DNA from: Oscillospiraceae bacterium
Lineage (GTDB): Bacteria > Bacillota > Clostridia > Oscillospirales > Oscillospiraceae
DNA: 64,000 bases
Direction of reading: 5' to 3'
Assembly (NCBI GenBank): GCA_902795045.1
Contig: CADBJU010000015.1
Location: 41,514-105,513 of the forward strand
Below, in pieces: positions 49,486 to 58,927 of this stretch (position 1 is its first letter; every line of letters begins with the position of its first letter). The position numbers and the translations under genes were made by a program. The notes under the pieces were generated by a model. That model was not told the DNA's origin. It did not search any database and was given only the letters and a program-made list of their open reading frames with translations.

Positions 49486-51054
49486 TTATTCCAGCATGAT
49501 CTCCCAGTTCTGGAAATCGAAAAACGGGTTGCCGAGGTTCGGGTTCAATCCGCGGATGACACCGCGGTGGACGATGAGCTGCTGGTCCTCAAAGCCGATG
49601 GAGATGAGCGCGCCGTTTGTGTTGATGTACTCGCAAAGCTGCTGGTACACCGCCGAGCGCTGGGAGGGCGAGCAGGCGAGATAGTTGTTGATCATGGCGA
49701 CATAGCCGGTGTCGATGCTGCGGGAGTAGTTGAGGCTGGAGTCGGGGTCCAGAAGCTCGGTGAGGTCAAAGTTGTTGCGCAGCTTCACCTCGCCGTAGTA
49801 CATGTCGAAGTCGCCCTCCTCCAAGGCGGTCAGATACTCTTCCCAGGTGAGCTCCCGCACCGTGACCTTCATGCCGATGGACGCCATGTCCTCGGCAAAG
49901 CGCCGCGCCACGCCGGTCTTCGCGCTCGAGTCGGAGCAGACGATGAAGTTCACGTCGATATCCTGGGCCGTGCCGGACATGTACTCCAGCATCCCGTCGT
50001 CGTCATAGTCGCGGATGCCCGCGTTTTCCAGCACGATGCGGCAGGTATCCAGGTTGTAGTTAAGCTGTGAGGCGTATTCCAGCGGGTAGTCGGCGCATGC
50101 CGGGTGCATGGGCACCGCCGCCGCCGTCGCGTTGCCGTGCATGAGGTTCTCGGCCCAGTTCACGCGGTCGAAGGCATAGACCATCGCCTGCCTGAAGCCG
50201 CTGTAGCGGCCGATGAGCCCCTCCTCGTTGAACATGATGTAGTGGAGATTGGTGGTGTTGAAGTTGCGGATCTCGTTGGAGGAGGAGTAGCCGATGTTGG
50301 TGTAGCTGGAGGGGTCGTTCGTGACCGCGTCGATGACGCCGTCCTCGAAGTTTGACAGGATCTCGTCGGCGGTGGAATAGCTTACGAGGTGGATGGTCTT
50401 GATGGGCAGATCGTCATAACCCGGGTAGCCCTCGTAGGCCTCCAGCGTCTTGCCGTAGTCGCCGTAGTCATAGGGCCCCGAGCCCATGGGGGGCTTGTCG
50501 TCCATGGTGCCGGACTTGATGATGGGGATGTTCAAAAGCTTTGCAAACTGGGTGTCGCCGATGCCGAGGGTGACATAGAAGTGGTTCTCGTCATAGCCCG
50601 AGCCCTGGTAGCTGGCAAAGCGGCCCCGGTAGCGGTCCTGCGTGGCGACCGCGCGCTCGAGGGAGTAGCGGATGTCCGCGCCGGTGACGGGGGTACCGTC
50701 GTGGAAGACGTGGCCCGGATTGATGGTGAAGGTCCAGTAGGTGGCGGTGTCGTTGGGAAGCCCCGCATCCAGGACGTTCGGCACGACTTCAAAGTTGTCG
50801 TCCAGCTCCACCATGTTCTCGTACACCAGATCGCACAGGAGCTGGTTGGAGTGGTTGGTGGCGAGGATGGGGTTTAAGCTGAAGTCCTCGTTATAGTTCA
50901 AGGAGAAGTAGTTGTCGGCGGCCTTGGCGCGCGTCACGTCCTTGCCCCTGGTGGACTCGGGGATCAGGGAGTTGGGGTCCGAGGCGGCGCGTCTGCCGCA
51001 GCCCGTGAGCAGCAGCATCGCCGCGAGCAGAAAACACAGCAGTCTTTTCTTCAT
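49486..51054 (-). CDS. ABC transporter substrate-binding lipoprotein, family 5
   Basis: Extracellular solute-binding protein of the oligopeptide/nickel type (SBP_bac_5), 522 residues. The lipoprotein signal is MKKRLLCFLLAAMLLLTGCG, with Cys19 as the lipid-attached residue. The family signature region is around FSLNPILATNHSNQLLCDLVYENMVELDDNFEVVPNVLD and TYWTFTINPGHVFHDGTPVTGADIRYSLERAV. No permease or ATPase genes are nearby, so it is an orphan; the ligand (peptide or other) cannot be inferred. It follows pgeF after 9 bp and is probably cotranscribed. Confidence 0.9.
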   Translation of the reverse strand: MKKRLLCFLLAAMLLLTGCGRRAASDPNSLIPESTRGKDVTRAKAADNYFSLNYNEDFSLNPILATNHSNQLLCDLVYENMVELDDNFEVVPNVLDAGLPNDTATYWTFTINPGHVFHDGTPVTGADIRYSLERAVATQDRYRGRFASYQGSGYDENHFYVTLGIGDTQFAKLLNIPIIKSGTMDDKPPMGSGPYDYGDYGKTLEAYEGYPGYDDLPIKTIHLVSYSTADEILSNFEDGVIDAVTNDPSSYTNIGYSSSNEIRNFNTTNLHYIMFNEEGLIGRYSGFRQAMVYAFDRVNWAENLMHGNATAAAVPMHPACADYPLEYASQLNYNLDTCRIVLENAGIRDYDDDGMLEYMSGTAQDIDVNFIVCSDSSAKTGVARRFAEDMASIGMKVTVRELTWEEYLTALEEGDFDMYYGEVKLRNNFDLTELLDPDSSLNYSRSIDTGYVAMINNYLACSPSQRSAVYQQLCEYINTNGALISIGFEDQQLIVHRGVIRGLNPNLGNPFFDFQNWEIMLE

Positions 51055-51063
51055 GGCCTTTCC

Positions 51064-51852
51064 TCAGAGCATGATGACCGCCGCCTGGCTGCCGCGCCTG
51101 CCTTTGGTATAGCGGTGGGACCAGTACTTGTCATGGCTGCAGAAGGTGCACTCGCCGGAAATATCGATGTTCCGTACCGGCACGCCGAGCTGACAGAGCC
51201 TTCGGGCGTTGGCAAGGCGCAGATCGACCATGGTCTTGCCGTCCGGGCGGCGGACAAAGAGGCCGCCGGTCTCCCCACCGAGCCATTCGGAAATCGCGTC
51301 GGGCACATCGTCGTCGGTCTCGAAGCAGCAGGCCCCGATGGAGGGACCGATCGCCGCGCGGATGTCCTTCGTCTCTGCACCAAGGCTCGTCATGCCCGCA
51401 AGGGCATGCATTAAAATATCGCCCACGCTGCTGCGCCAGCCGCAGTGTACGGCCCCGGCGGCGCGGTTTTTCGCGTCCCACAGCAGCACCGGCACGCAGT
51501 CGGCCACGAAGCAGAAGATGGGCAGGCCCTTTTCTGCCGTGACGATGCCGTCCGCCTCATAGGGGGTCGGGCCGAGACAGGTATGCTTGTCCGCCGCCGT
51601 GACGATGCGCACGTCGGTCTTATGTACCTGGTTTGTGACGCAGGCGTCGTTTTCTCCCACGCCGAACAGGGCGCAGACCCGGCGGTAATTTTCCCGCACG
51701 GACTCGGGGTCGTCCCCGCGATTGGAGCCGAGGTTGAGGGACGCAAACTCCCCCGTGCTCACCCCGCCGAAACGCGTGGTGAAGGCGTGCTTTGCCCCGA
51801 TGATATCGGAGCGCATATAGATCAGGCCGTTAGAATTTTCTTCAATGAACAT
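51064..51852 (-). CDS. pgeF: Laccase-domain protein (PgeF/YlmD family)
   Basis: Purine nucleoside-acting copper/zinc-site protein family once called multicopper polyphenol oxidase; PgeF removes misincorporated L-Ser from UDP-MurNAc in E. coli. 262 residues with NLGSNRGDDPESVRENYRRV, TNQVHKTDVRIV, FVADCVPVLLWDAKNRAAGAVHCGWRSSVGDIL and IGPSIGACCFE: the conserved His, Cys and His zinc ligands are all present. In B. subtilis (ylmD) it neighbours yggS-sepF; here it is 15 kb away, upstream of a binding-protein gene. Confidence 0.9.
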   Translation of the reverse strand: MFIEENSNGLIYMRSDIIGAKHAFTTRFGGVSTGEFASLNLGSNRGDDPESVRENYRRVCALFGVGENDACVTNQVHKTDVRIVTAADKHTCLGPTPYEADGIVTAEKGLPIFCFVADCVPVLLWDAKNRAAGAVHCGWRSSVGDILMHALAGMTSLGAETKDIRAAIGPSIGACCFETDDDVPDAISEWLGGETGGLFVRRPDGKTMVDLRLANARRLCQLGVPVRNIDISGECTFCSHDKYWSHRYTKGRRGSQAAVIML

Positions 51853-51861
51853 GGTTTATCC

Positions 51862-54639
51862 TTACTTCTCGTTTCTCCCGCAGCACTCTTTGTATTTGAG
51901 TCTTCTGCTGCCGTCCGGCTTCATTTTGCCGCAGGGGCAGGGGTCGTTGCGGCCCGGCTTGGGGAGCTTCTTGACCGGCTGCTTCTTGACCGGCTCGTCC
52001 CCGCCGACGTTTGCGGCTGCGTTTTTGGCGACAGCCTTGCGCTCGATGGGGGCCTCGCGGCGTATGCGCACGGTGTAGAGACGGCGCACGGTCTCCTCGC
52101 GGATGCCGTGGACCATGGCCTCGAACATGTCGAAGCCTTCCTGCTTGTAGGCGTCGATGGGCTTGGTGGAGCCGTAGCCGCGCAGCCCGATGCCGCGCTT
52201 TAGCTCATCCATGGCGTCGATGTGGTCCATCCAGTACTCGTCCACCACGCGCAGCATGATGACGCGCTCAAGCTCACGCATGAGGGGCGTGCCGTTGGGG
52301 GCGAGACCGAAGGCCTCCTCGCGCGCGGCATAGACCTTCTCGGCGAGCTTCTGCACGGCCTCCGAGAGCTTGTCCGGCTTTACCGAGCCGCCGAACTGCG
52401 AGAGCTTAAACGTGCCGCGGGGCATGAAGAGCTTTTCAAAGGGCGACAGCGTGTCGTCCAGCTGCGCCTGATCGTCGCAGGCCGTGCCGGAGAGGGCGTC
52501 GTTTACGGTGGAGGAGATGTACTCGGAGATCATGCTCATGATCTGGGCGCGGATGTCCTCGCCGTCAAGGACCTTGCGGCGCTCGCCGTAGATGATCTCA
52601 CGCTGCTGGTTCATCACGTCGTCGTACTCCAGCACCGCCTTGCGGGTCTGGAAGTTGCGGCTCTCGACCGTCTTCTGGGCCTGCTCGATGGCGCCGGAGA
52701 GCATCTTGGCGTCAAGGGGCGTGTCGTCGTCGACCTTGAGGGCGTCCATCATGCCCATGACGCGCTCGGAGCCGAAGAGGCGCATCACGTCGTCCGTCAT
52801 GGCGAGGTAGAAGCGGCTCTCGCCGGGGTCGCCCTGACGGCCCGCGCGGCCTCGGAGCTGGTTGTCGATGCGGCGCGACTCGTGCCGTTCGGTGCCGAGG
52901 ATGAAGAGACCGCCCACCGCGCGGACCTTCTCGGCCTCGGCGTCGGTGTCCTTCTTGTGGGCCTCCATGCGCTCCCGGAACATCTGGCGCGCGGCGAGGA
53001 TATTTTCGTCCGTGGTCTCGGCAAAGCCGGTGGCCTCGGCGATCACGTCCTCCTCAAAGCCCGCCTTTCTCAGATCTGCCTTGGACAGGAACTCCGCGTT
53101 GCCGCCGAGGGTGATGTCGGTGCCGCGGCCGGCCATGTTGGTGGCGATGGTGACGGCGCCGAGCTTGCCCGCCTGGGCGACGATCTCGGCCTCCTTCTCG
53201 TGGTACTTGGCGTTGAGGACCGTATGGGGGATGCCCTTCTTTTTCAATAAGGAAGAGATATACTCGCTCTTTTCGATGGACACGGTGCCCACCAGCACGG
53301 GCTGGCCCTTTTCATGGCAGGCCACGATCTGCTCGACGATGGCGTGGTTTTTGCCGCTGTCGTTTTTGAACACCACGTCCGGGTGGTCCTGGCGGATGAC
53401 GGGCTTGTTGGTGGGGATCTCGATGATGTCCAGCTTATAGATGGCGCCGAATTCCTCCGCCTCGGTGGCGGCGGTGCCGGTCATGCCGGAGAGTTTTCCG
53501 TAAAGTCTGAAATAGTTCTGGAAGGTGATCGTGGCAAGGGTCTTGTTCTCCTGCTGCACGTCCACATGCTCCTTGGCCTCGATGGCCTGGTGCAGGCCCT
53601 CGGAGTAGCGCCTGCCCAGCATGAGGCGGCCGGTGAACTCGTCGACGATGATGATCTCGCCGTCCTTGACGATGTAGTCGATATCCCGCTTCATGATGCC
53701 GTGGGCCTTGAGGGCCTGGTTGATGTGGTGGGCAAGGGTGGCGTTTTCCATGTCGGCGAGGTTTTCAAGCCCGAAGGCCTTCTCGGCCTTGGCGATGCCG
53801 CGGGCGGTGAGGGTGGCGCTGCGGGCCTTCTCGTCGACCACGTAGTCGGCGTCCAGATCCTCGCTCTCCTCCTCCTTCTCGTCGACGGAGGCGTACACGA
53901 CCTTCTTGAGGCGGGAGACAAAATCGTCCGCCTTGCGGTAGAGGTCGGTGCTCTCGTCGCCCTGGCCGGAGATGATGAGGGGGGTCCTCGCCTCGTCGAT
54001 GAGGATGGAGTCCACCTCGTCGACGATGGCGAAGGCGTGGCCGCGCTGGACCATGTCGGCTTTATACAGGGCCATGTTGTCGCGCAGGTAGTCAAAGCCC
54101 ATCTCGTTGTTGGTGCCGTAGGTGATGTCACAGTTGTAGGCCTCACGGCGCTGGTTGTTGTCCAGGTCATGGACGATGAGGCCCACGGTGAGGCCGAGGA
54201 AGCGGTGCACCTTGCCCATCCACTCGCTGTCGCGGCGCGCCAGGTAATCGTTGACCGTTACGATATGTACCCCCTCGCCGGTCAGGGCGTTGAGGTAGGC
54301 GGGCAGCACGGCGACGAGGGTCTTGCCTTCGCCGGTCTTCATCTCGGCGATGCGGCCCTGGTGCAGCACGATGCCGCCGATGAGCTGGACTCTAAAGGGG
54401 CGCATGCCCAGCACGCGCCAGCTTGCCTCCCGCGCGACCGCGAAGGCCTCGGGCAGCAGGTCGTCCAGGGTCTCGCCGTTTTGAAGGCGCTCTTTAAATT
54501 CGTCGGTCTTGGCGCGAAGCTGCTCGTCCGTGAGCGCCGCCATCTTGTCGCCGAGCGCCTCGATTTTGTCCGCGATGGGGTTGATGCGCTTGAGCTCCCG
54601 CTCGGAGTAGGTGCCGAATAATTTGTCAAACAGTCCCAT
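51862..54639 (-). CDS. secA: Protein translocase ATPase SecA
   Basis: Motor of Sec export. 925 residues, with Walker A in [20 protein letters not shown] (about residue 95-115), [38 protein letters not shown] and [17 protein letters not shown], and a C-terminal zinc-binding SEC-C motif [13 protein letters not shown]...CCGRN. ATG 54639 (MGLFDKLFG) was chosen over the in-frame TTG 54660 because relatives begin there. It acts with SecY at the left of the window. Confidence 0.96.
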   Translation of the reverse strand: MGLFDKLFGTYSERELKRINPIADKIEALGDKMAALTDEQLRAKTDEFKERLQNGETLDDLLPEAFAVAREASWRVLGMRPFRVQLIGGIVLHQGRIAEMKTGEGKTLVAVLPAYLNALTGEGVHIVTVNDYLARRDSEWMGKVHRFLGLTVGLIVHDLDNNQRREAYNCDITYGTNNEMGFDYLRDNMALYKADMVQRGHAFAIVDEVDSILIDEARTPLIISGQGDESTDLYRKADDFVSRLKKVVYASVDEKEEESEDLDADYVVDEKARSATLTARGIAKAEKAFGLENLADMENATLAHHINQALKAHGIMKRDIDYIVKDGEIIIVDEFTGRLMLGRRYSEGLHQAIEAKEHVDVQQENKTLATITFQNYFRLYGKLSGMTGTAATEAEEFGAIYKLDIIEIPTNKPVIRQDHPDVVFKNDSGKNHAIVEQIVACHEKGQPVLVGTVSIEKSEYISSLLKKKGIPHTVLNAKYHEKEAEIVAQAGKLGAVTIATNMAGRGTDITLGGNAEFLSKADLRKAGFEEDVIAEATGFAETTDENILAARQMFRERMEAHKKDTDAEAEKVRAVGGLFILGTERHESRRIDNQLRGRAGRQGDPGESRFYLAMTDDVMRLFGSERVMGMMDALKVDDDTPLDAKMLSGAIEQAQKTVESRNFQTRKAVLEYDDVMNQQREIIYGERRKVLDGEDIRAQIMSMISEYISSTVNDALSGTACDDQAQLDDTLSPFEKLFMPRGTFKLSQFGGSVKPDKLSEAVQKLAEKVYAAREEAFGLAPNGTPLMRELERVIMLRVVDEYWMDHIDAMDELKRGIGLRGYGSTKPIDAYKQEGFDMFEAMVHGIREETVRRLYTVRIRREAPIERKAVAKNAAANVGGDEPVKKQPVKKLPKPGRNDPCPCGKMKPDGSRRLKYKECCGRNEK

Positions 54640-54769
54640 GTATGTCTTAACCTTTCTCAAAGAGTTTCGTATTCCTTATAAAGTGGAGAATCTCATTTTT
54701 ATTTTTCGCACTTATTCAGTTTGTACTATATCACAAGAATGTGAATAAAAAAAGTCTAAATCTGTCATC

Positions 54770-54798
54770 TTGCCCTCGGGCGTATGCTGTGGTAAAAT
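54770..54798 (+). promoter_or_regulatory. Predicted promoter of the DUF1846 gene
   Basis: TTGCCC (54770-54775), 17-bp spacer, TAAAAT (54793-54798). On the opposite strand an extended TGATATAGT box near 54725 may serve secA. Confidence 0.5.
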
Positions 54799-54830
54799 AG
54801 CGATCGTTAATTGAAAATTTTCAACCCCCT

Positions 54831-54916
54831 TGTCATTCTGAGCCGCTTAAGCGGCGAAGGATTTCTGCCCGGAACCTTTATACTGATATAGATTCTTCGC
54901 TTCGCTCAGAATGACA
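54831..54916. repeat. Family E interspersed repeat
   Basis: TGTCATTCTGAGCCGCTTAA at the left and CTTCGCTCAGAATGACA at the right are inverted, with GGCGAAGGATTTCTG and GATTCTTCGC inside. It sits in the leader of the DUF1846 gene. Confidence 0.65.
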
Positions 54917-54941
54917 GAGGAGGAACGGGGGAGAGAGGACC

Positions 54942-56426
54942 ATGAACCGCATCGGCTTTGACAATGAGAAATATTTGAAGCTCCAGTCCCAGAAGATCCG
55001 CGACCGCATCAGCAAGTTCGGCGGCAAGCTGTACCTGGAATTCGGCGGCAAGCTCTTTGACGACTACCACGCCGCCCGCGTGCTGCCGGGCTTTGAGCCG
55101 GACAGCAAGGTGCGGATGCTGCTGGAAATGAAGGACGACGCCGAGATCGTCATCGCCATCTCCGCCGACGACATTGAGCGCTCCAAGCGGCGCGGCGACC
55201 TCGGCATCACCTACGAGGACGATACCCTCCGCCTCATCGACGCCTTTCGCGGCATCGGGCTCTACATCGGCTCCGTGGTCATCACCCACTACCGCGGCCA
55301 GGCCATTGCCGACGCCTTCCGCAAGCGCCTCGAGGCCCTGGGCGTGCGCACGTACCTGCACTACATCATCCCCGATTATCCCGCAAACGTGCCCCTCATT
55401 GTCTCCGACGAGGGCTTTGGGAAGAACGACTACATCGAGACCGAGCGCAGCCTCATCGTCGTGACCGCTCCCGGCCCCGGCAGCGGCAAGATGGCCACCT
55501 GCTTAAGCCAGCTCTACCACGAGCACAAGCGCGGCATCGACGCGGGCTACGCCAAGTTCGAGACCTTCCCGGTCTGGAACCTGCCGCTCAAGCACCCGGT
55601 GAACCTGGCCTACGAGGCAGCCACCGCGGACCTTGACGACGTGAACATGATCGACCCCTACCACCTCGAGGCCTACGGCGAGACCGCCGTCAACTATAAC
55701 CGCGATGTGGAGATCTACCCCGTGCTCCAGGCCATCTTCAAATCCATCTACGGCGAGTGCCCCTACAAGAGCCCCACGGACATGGGGGTCAACATGGTGG
55801 GCTTCTGCATCTCGGACGACGAGGTGTGCAGGGAAGCCTCGAAGCAGGAGATCATCCGCCGCTGGTACGCCGCCGCCGTCGCCGCCCGCAAGGGCCTCGG
55901 CAAGCCGACCGAGATGCGGCAGATCGAGCTGATCATGAACTCCCTCGACATCTCCTCCGCCGATCGCCCGGTGGTCAAGGCGGCGCTTGACAAGGCCGAG
56001 GCCACCGACGGTCCCGCCGTCGCCATTGAATTAAACGACGGGCGCATCGTCACGGGCAAGACCACCTCGCTTCTCGGCGCGTCCTCGGCGGCGCTCATCA
56101 ACGCCCTCAAGGCCCTCGCGGGCATCGACAAGAAGCTGCCCCTCATCGCCCCCGGCGTTATCAAGCCCATCCAGCACCTCAAGGTGGAGCACCTGGGCAA
56201 CCACAACCCCCGCCTGCACACGGACGAGCTTTTGATCGCGCTGACCATCTGCGCGGTCACAAACCCCATGGCGGACCTCGCCATCGACCAGCTCGCCAAG
56301 CTCAAGGGCGCCGAGGCCCACTCCACGGTCATTCTCTCCCACGTGGACGAGGACCTGTTCAAAAAGCTCGGCGTCAACATCAGCTTCGAGCCCAGGTATC
56401 AGGCAAAAAAGCTGTATCACAAGTAA
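54942..56426 (+). CDS. DUF1846 domain protein
   Basis: 494 residues, of the DUF1846 family widespread in Firmicutes; its members have known structures but no firmly assigned activity. Conserved stretches visible are IGFDNEKYLKLQSQKIRDRISKFGGKLYLEFGGKLFDDYHAARVLPGFEPDSKVRMLLEMKD and VVTAPGPGSGKMATCLSQLYHE, the latter a glycine-rich, P-loop-like turn near residue 175. LKHPVNLAYEAATADLDDVNMIDPYHLEAYG is typical. The start follows GGGAGAGAGGACC. Monocistronic between repeats. Confidence 0.9.
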   Translation: MNRIGFDNEKYLKLQSQKIRDRISKFGGKLYLEFGGKLFDDYHAARVLPGFEPDSKVRMLLEMKDDAEIVIAISADDIERSKRRGDLGITYEDDTLRLIDAFRGIGLYIGSVVITHYRGQAIADAFRKRLEALGVRTYLHYIIPDYPANVPLIVSDEGFGKNDYIETERSLIVVTAPGPGSGKMATCLSQLYHEHKRGIDAGYAKFETFPVWNLPLKHPVNLAYEAATADLDDVNMIDPYHLEAYGETAVNYNRDVEIYPVLQAIFKSIYGECPYKSPTDMGVNMVGFCISDDEVCREASKQEIIRRWYAAAVAARKGLGKPTEMRQIELIMNSLDISSADRPVVKAALDKAEATDGPAVAIELNDGRIVTGKTTSLLGASSAALINALKALAGIDKKLPLIAPGVIKPIQHLKVEHLGNHNPRLHTDELLIALTICAVTNPMADLAIDQLAKLKGAEAHSTVILSHVDEDLFKKLGVNISFEPRYQAKKLYHK

Positions 56427-56436
56427 TACCCAATCC

Positions 56437-56636
56437 TGTCATTCCGAGCCAGTGCGCACACTGGCGTGGGAATCCGCCCGCCGGAGGCCGTACCCCATTG
56501 CATTTCGTAAACCGGCCGCAGGGAAAACGGATTGCCACACCAACGCGACGCGCGAGAAACATTCTGACGCGCGATTTACGCGCGACATTCAAGGCTTGAC
56601 CGTGACGCGATCCTTGCTTGTCGTGATCGCAATGAC
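56437..56636. repeat. Rearranged family B repeat with inverted module
   Basis: Starts TGTCATTCCGAGCCAGTG and ends GATCGCAATGAC. The inserted module is in the reverse orientation (CAACGCGACGCGCGAGAAAC ... CGCGATCCTTGCTTGTCG). It fills the gap between the DUF1846 gene and xpt, so the xpt promoter may lie in or beside it. Confidence 0.65.
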
Positions 56637-56679
56637 GGCGGAGGTTACATTTCATCATACTTGCGGAGGACAACAAATC

Positions 56680-57249
56680 ATGGAGCTTCTGGAGCAGCGC
56701 ATCCTTTCCGACGGACAGCTTTTGCCGGGCGGCATCCTGAAGGTCGACAATTTTCTCAACCATCAGATGGACCCCATGCTTTTGGAGGCCATGGCAAAGG
56801 AGTGGCACCGCCTGTTTGAGCATGACGGCGTCAACAAGATCCTCACCATCGAGGCCTCCGGCATCGCCCTGGCGATCCTGACGGGGCTGGAGTTTGGGTG
56901 CCCGGTGGTCTTTGCCAAAAAGAGCAAGACCAAAAACATCTCCGACAATCTCTACCAGACCGAAATCCCCTCCTTCACCCACGGCAACACCAACACCGTC
57001 GTGGTGTCGAAGGATTATCTGCTGCCCTCAGACCGCGTGCTGCTGATCGACGATTTTCTCGCCACCGGCGCGGCCCTCGTGGGGCTCAAAGACCTGGTGG
57101 AGCAGGCGGGCGCGACGCTCGTGGGCGCGGGCTGCGCGATCGAAAAGCGCTTCCAGGGCGGCGGCGACGAGCTGCGCAAGATGGGCGTGCGGGTCGAGTC
57201 GCTGGCAAGGATCGTGGAGATGGACGACAGCGGCATCGTGTTTGGCTGA
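56680..57249 (+). CDS. xpt: Xanthine phosphoribosyltransferase
   Basis: Salvages xanthine to XMP. 189 residues starting MELLEQRILSDGQLLPGGILKVDNFLNHQMDP, the Xpt N-terminus. The PRPP-binding motif is VLLIDDFLATGAALVGL (about residues 124-140), and KILTIEASGIALA is the other family motif. ATG 56680 follows GCGGAGGACAACAAAT; a longer frame runs into the repeat and was rejected. It is followed by its own terminator, then by the riboswitch-controlled purine transporter. Confidence 0.95.
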   Translation: MELLEQRILSDGQLLPGGILKVDNFLNHQMDPMLLEAMAKEWHRLFEHDGVNKILTIEASGIALAILTGLEFGCPVVFAKKSKTKNISDNLYQTEIPSFTHGNTNTVVVSKDYLLPSDRVLLIDDFLATGAALVGLKDLVEQAGATLVGAGCAIEKRFQGGGDELRKMGVRVESLARIVEMDDSGIVFG

Positions 57250-57278
57250 AAACACTTCAAAACCTTGAACATCATGCG

Positions 57279-57302
57279 CCGCAAGGCTTTGCGGGTTTTT
57301 CC
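57279..57302 (+). terminator. Intrinsic terminator of xpt
   Basis: CCGCAA / TTGCGG stem with a short loop followed by GTTTTT. Confidence 0.75.
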
Positions 57303-57374
57303 AGAAAAGGGTAATTTGTGCATCTTCGCCAAATTTTGCTTTGCAATTCTGGCCAGTTCTTACAAGAAATACAG

Positions 57375-57403
57375 TTGACTTTTGCCGAAAAGCCTGCTAT
57401 TTT
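57375..57403 (+). promoter_or_regulatory. Promoter of the purine-transporter operon
   Basis: TTGACT (57375-57380), 17-bp spacer, TATTTT (57398-57403), about 35 bp before the riboswitch aptamer. Confidence 0.6.
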
Positions 57404-57436
57404 ATATGCATCCCGCGCGTGACAACTGAATACCGT

Positions 57437-57505
57437 CTCGATATATAGCAAATGATATGGATTTGAAGTTTCTACCCGGACGCCGTAAATGACCGGACTA
57501 TCGAA
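57437..57505 (+). promoter_or_regulatory. Purine riboswitch, guanine-type aptamer
   Basis: The purine-aptamer consensus is clear: P1 arms TCGATA (57438-57443) and TATCGA (57499-57504); ATATGGATTTGAAGTTTCTACC covers P2/L2 and J2/3; CGCCGTAAATG is L3. The specificity base just before TAT is C (57498), which reads guanine (adenine sensors have T). It is expected to shut off the downstream transporter when guanine or hypoxanthine is abundant. Confidence 0.92.
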
Positions 57506-57514
57506 GTACCCATC

Positions 57515-57538
57515 AGGGGCGAGCGATCGACCCCTTTT
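57515..57538 (+). terminator. First hairpin of the riboswitch expression platform
   Basis: AGGGGCGA-GCGA-TCGACCCCT: an eight-base-pair stem with one bulged A and a GNRA loop, then TTTT. A plausible ligand-controlled terminator. Confidence 0.6.
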
Positions 57539-57551
57539 GGTATATATGCAT

Positions 57552-57586
57552 TGGTACCGGGCGCCGATCGTCCGCGCCAGTGCCTT
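57552..57586 (+). terminator. Second hairpin with T6 run
   Basis: GGTACCGGGCGC pairs with GCGCCAGTGCC (one bulge, one mismatch, one G-U pair), followed by TTTTTT. The segment GTACC just after P1 (57506-57510) could pair with GGTAC at its base (57552-57556), a possible antiterminator. A further hairpin, GCCATGAAA / TTTTCATGGC, lies at 57618-57640, before the ribosome binding site. Confidence 0.65.
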
Positions 57587-57681
57587 TTTTATCCCCGCAC
57601 TGACGCTGCCATGAAAGGATATGTGTGCTCTTTTCATGGCGGCGCCGCACCCCAAATTCTTTTTTTACAAGGAGAACGAAC

Positions 57682-58866
57682 ATGAAAAAGATCTTTTCTC
57701 TGCTCCTCGCTCTGACCATGATCTTTGCCCTCGCCGCTGTCTCCGCCCCCGCCGCCTCTGCCGAGACGACCGTCAAGGCAGGCTTCATTTTCCTGCACGA
57801 CGAGAACTCCACCTATGACCTCAACTTCATCAACGCGGCCAAGGAAGCCTGCGAGAAGCTGGGCGTCGAGTACCTGTTCAAGACCGGCATCCCCGAGGGT
57901 CAGGAATGCGCTGACGCCGCCGAGGAGCTCATCGACGAAGGCTGCAACTTCATCTTTGCCGACTCCTTCGGCCACGAGCCCTTCCTGCTCCAGGTCGCCA
58001 AGGAGTACCCCGAGGTCCAGTTCTGCCACGCCACCGGCACCCAGGCCCACACCGCGGGTCTTGACAACTACCACAACGGCTTTGCCTCCATCTACGAAGG
58101 CCGCTTCCTCGGCGGTGTCGCCGCGGGCCTGAAGCTCAACGAGATGATCGAAGCCGGCACCATCACCCCCGAGCAGGCCAAGGTCGGCTACGTCGGCGCT
58201 TTCCCTTATGCCGAAGTGAAGTCCGGCTACACCTCCTTCTTCCTCGGTGTCCGTTACGTCTGCCCCTCCGCCACCATGGAGGTCACCTTCACCAACTCCT
58301 GGTACGACCCCACCCTTGAGAAGGAAGGCGCCACCAAGCTCATCAACAACGGCTGTGTCCTGATCTCCGAGCATGCCGACTCCATGGGCGCTCCCACCGA
58401 GTGCGAGGCCAACAATGTCCCCTTCGTGTTCTACAACGGCTCCGCCGCTGACGCCTGCCCCAACACCTTCATCGTCGCCTCCCGCATCGACTGGGCTCCC
58501 TACATGGAGCACGCCATGACCTGCACCGCCAACGGCGAGGCCATTGAGGCCGACTGGACCGGCACCCTGGCCACCGGTTCCGTCAAGATGACCGAGATCA
58601 ACGAGAACGCTGCCGCTGCCGGCACCGCCGAGAAGCTTCAGGAGGTTGAGGCCATGCTTGCCTCCGGCGAGCTCAAGGTCTTCGATACCGCCACCTGGAC
58701 CGTCGGCGGTCAGACCCTCACCGAGTACCTGGCCGACGTCGACGACATGGGCGACTTCCAGCCCGAGACCAACGTCATTGCCGACGGCTACTTCCACGAG
58801 TCCGAGTACCGCTCCGCGCCGTACTTCGACATCGACATCGACGGCATCACCAACATCGACGCGTAA
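57682..58866 (+). CDS. BMP-family nucleoside-binding protein of ABC transporter
   Basis: Extracellular binding protein of the BMP/Med family (purine nucleosides), 394 residues, first gene of the riboswitch-controlled operon. The signal peptide MKKIFSLLLALTMIFALAAV ends at an ASA-E type cleavage site and has no lipobox Cys. BMP features: VKAGFIFLHDENSTYDLNFINAAKEAC, FADSFGHEPFLLQVAKEYPEVQFCHATG, IYEGRFLGGVAAGLK, VGYVGAFPYAEVKSGYTSFFLGVRYV. ATG 57682 follows AAGGAGAACGAAC. Strongly C-ending codon use suggests high expression. Confidence 0.92.
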   Translation: MKKIFSLLLALTMIFALAAVSAPAASAETTVKAGFIFLHDENSTYDLNFINAAKEACEKLGVEYLFKTGIPEGQECADAAEELIDEGCNFIFADSFGHEPFLLQVAKEYPEVQFCHATGTQAHTAGLDNYHNGFASIYEGRFLGGVAAGLKLNEMIEAGTITPEQAKVGYVGAFPYAEVKSGYTSFFLGVRYVCPSATMEVTFTNSWYDPTLEKEGATKLINNGCVLISEHADSMGAPTECEANNVPFVFYNGSAADACPNTFIVASRIDWAPYMEHAMTCTANGEAIEADWTGTLATGSVKMTEINENAAAAGTAEKLQEVEAMLASGELKVFDTATWTVGGQTLTEYLADVDDMGDFQPETNVIADGYFHESEYRSAPYFDIDIDGITNIDA

Positions 58867-58889
58867 GTACATCCTATCCTCTCATATGG

Positions 58890-58915
58890 GAACTCCCGGC
58901 CTCGGTCGGGAGTTC
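58890..58915 (+). terminator. Hairpin between binding-protein and ATPase genes
   Basis: GAACTCCCG / CGGGAGTTC, no T-run. It probably protects the binding-protein mRNA 3' end so that it is made in excess over the membrane components. Confidence 0.55.
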
Positions 58916-58927
58916 TCAACACTTTAT

